Assembly: GCA_023525715.1 (NCBI GenBank)
Contig: CM042014.1
Coordinates: forward strand, 20,376,063 to 20,440,062
DNA length: 64,000 bases
Direction: 5' to 3'
Origin: Cichorium intybus
Taxonomy: Eukaryota > Streptophyta > Magnoliopsida > Asterales > Asteraceae
The notes under the pieces are model-generated. The model was not told the origin of the DNA, ran no database searches, and saw nothing but the letters and a program-made list of their open reading frames with translations. Shown here piece after piece: positions 63,458-64,000 of this stretch (positions are counted from its first letter, which is position 1; each line of letters opens with the position of its first letter). The translations under genes and the position numbers were made by a program.

Positions 63458-64000
63458 AATTATTAAAAGAAAATAGGTTAAAGGGGCTAACAATTCGGAC
63501 CGGGTTGGTGAATTCCACCTGAATAATTTGGTGTCAACCTATGACTTGATATAATTTTGTATTGGTTTCATACCGCTCTATTTACGTGTTCTAGATTCGT
63601 ACCATTATAATATTGCATTATCGTCTTTGAGGATATCCAATATATTTGTTATATACAAAATAGAAAAAATAAAATTTGAAAGGTGACCCATTCAAAAACA
63701 TCCGTTCCCACTAAAACCAGATCGATTAACTTCGCACTTAAAAGTATCTAGAAAAACCATCATCAACAAAATTGTTTATCAAGCTTTGTTGAAAGGTCGT
63801 GAATTGTCATAGCGTGTGCCCGCACCCACAGTTTCCATATATGCACATACGAATGAAGACCTCCGTGCAAGAATATCATTGGTTGAAGTAACCAGGATCG
63901 GCAAACCCGATCATACAGAAGCCGTGCCTCACTTCCCCTTGAGATTACCGAAATTGCCCCCACTCTCTAACGAAAATCCCAAACGTGCCCCTACCCCCCA
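63458..64000. other. No gene recognised
   Basis: A minus-strand frame (63763-63963) lacks motifs. Confidence 0.4.

Overview
This is nuclear DNA of a flowering plant, almost certainly a eudicot. The signs are spliced genes with GT/AG introns, strong AT richness, long (TA)n tracts, and dense LTR elements, Helitrons, PIF/Harbinger remnants, MITEs and SINEs. LTRs ending in GGGTGTTACA and the Helitron end types resemble Asteraceae genomes, but that placement is only an impression.

Two genes look intact, both on the minus strand. One is a three-exon GT47 exostosin-family glycosyltransferase (28910-32016, 508 codons). The other is a four-exon universal stress protein (46061-46894, 187 residues) with ABRE/G-box-like motifs upstream. 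A tRNA-Glu(UUC) gene lies at 3021-3092, with a decayed copy at 5026-5097. Nearly every other coding trace is a transposon protein or a gene fragment.

1-6 kb: the end of an LTR, several MITEs, and two copies of a unit holding tRNA-Glu plus the 3' flank of a GT47 gene. 6-17 kb: a Harbinger transposase gene split by a solo LTR that itself carries a Mutator-like MITE, a Harbinger Myb/SANT fragment, AT-rich repeats and a calreticulin fragment. 17-28 kb: scattered pieces of a second GT47 copy (C-terminal exon, intron 1, promoter), split by a foldback element, a complete Ty1/copia element (20598-25641) and a Helitron. 28-32.6 kb: the intact GT47 gene with its promoter. 32.6-34.9 kb: Helitron end, homopolymer tracts and a SINE.

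34.9-40.8 kb: a hAT-like repeat hit by a 2.8 kb solo LTR full of tandem repeats, and by a copia element with gag but no reverse transcriptase, flanked by an 87-bp host duplication. 41-47 kb: mostly non-coding, then the stress-protein gene. 47.7-50 kb: a Helitron end beside an ALDH3 fragment and exon-like pieces I cannot name. 50.6-52.3 kb: Harbinger remnants. 52.3-57.2 kb: a probable gene-capturing Helitron carrying KIN-7, NCA2 and KAS I exon fragments, all in one orientation. 57.26-59.14 kb: a near-perfect long inverted repeat made from a Harbinger ORF, which would transcribe into a long hairpin. 59-64 kb: AT-rich sequence with tandem duplications, a SINE and a mini-Helitron.

The most interesting candidate is the long inverted repeat next to Harbinger remnants of the same family: its layout is that of a transposon-silencing hairpin locus. 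Transcription or small RNA output cannot be seen from DNA alone.
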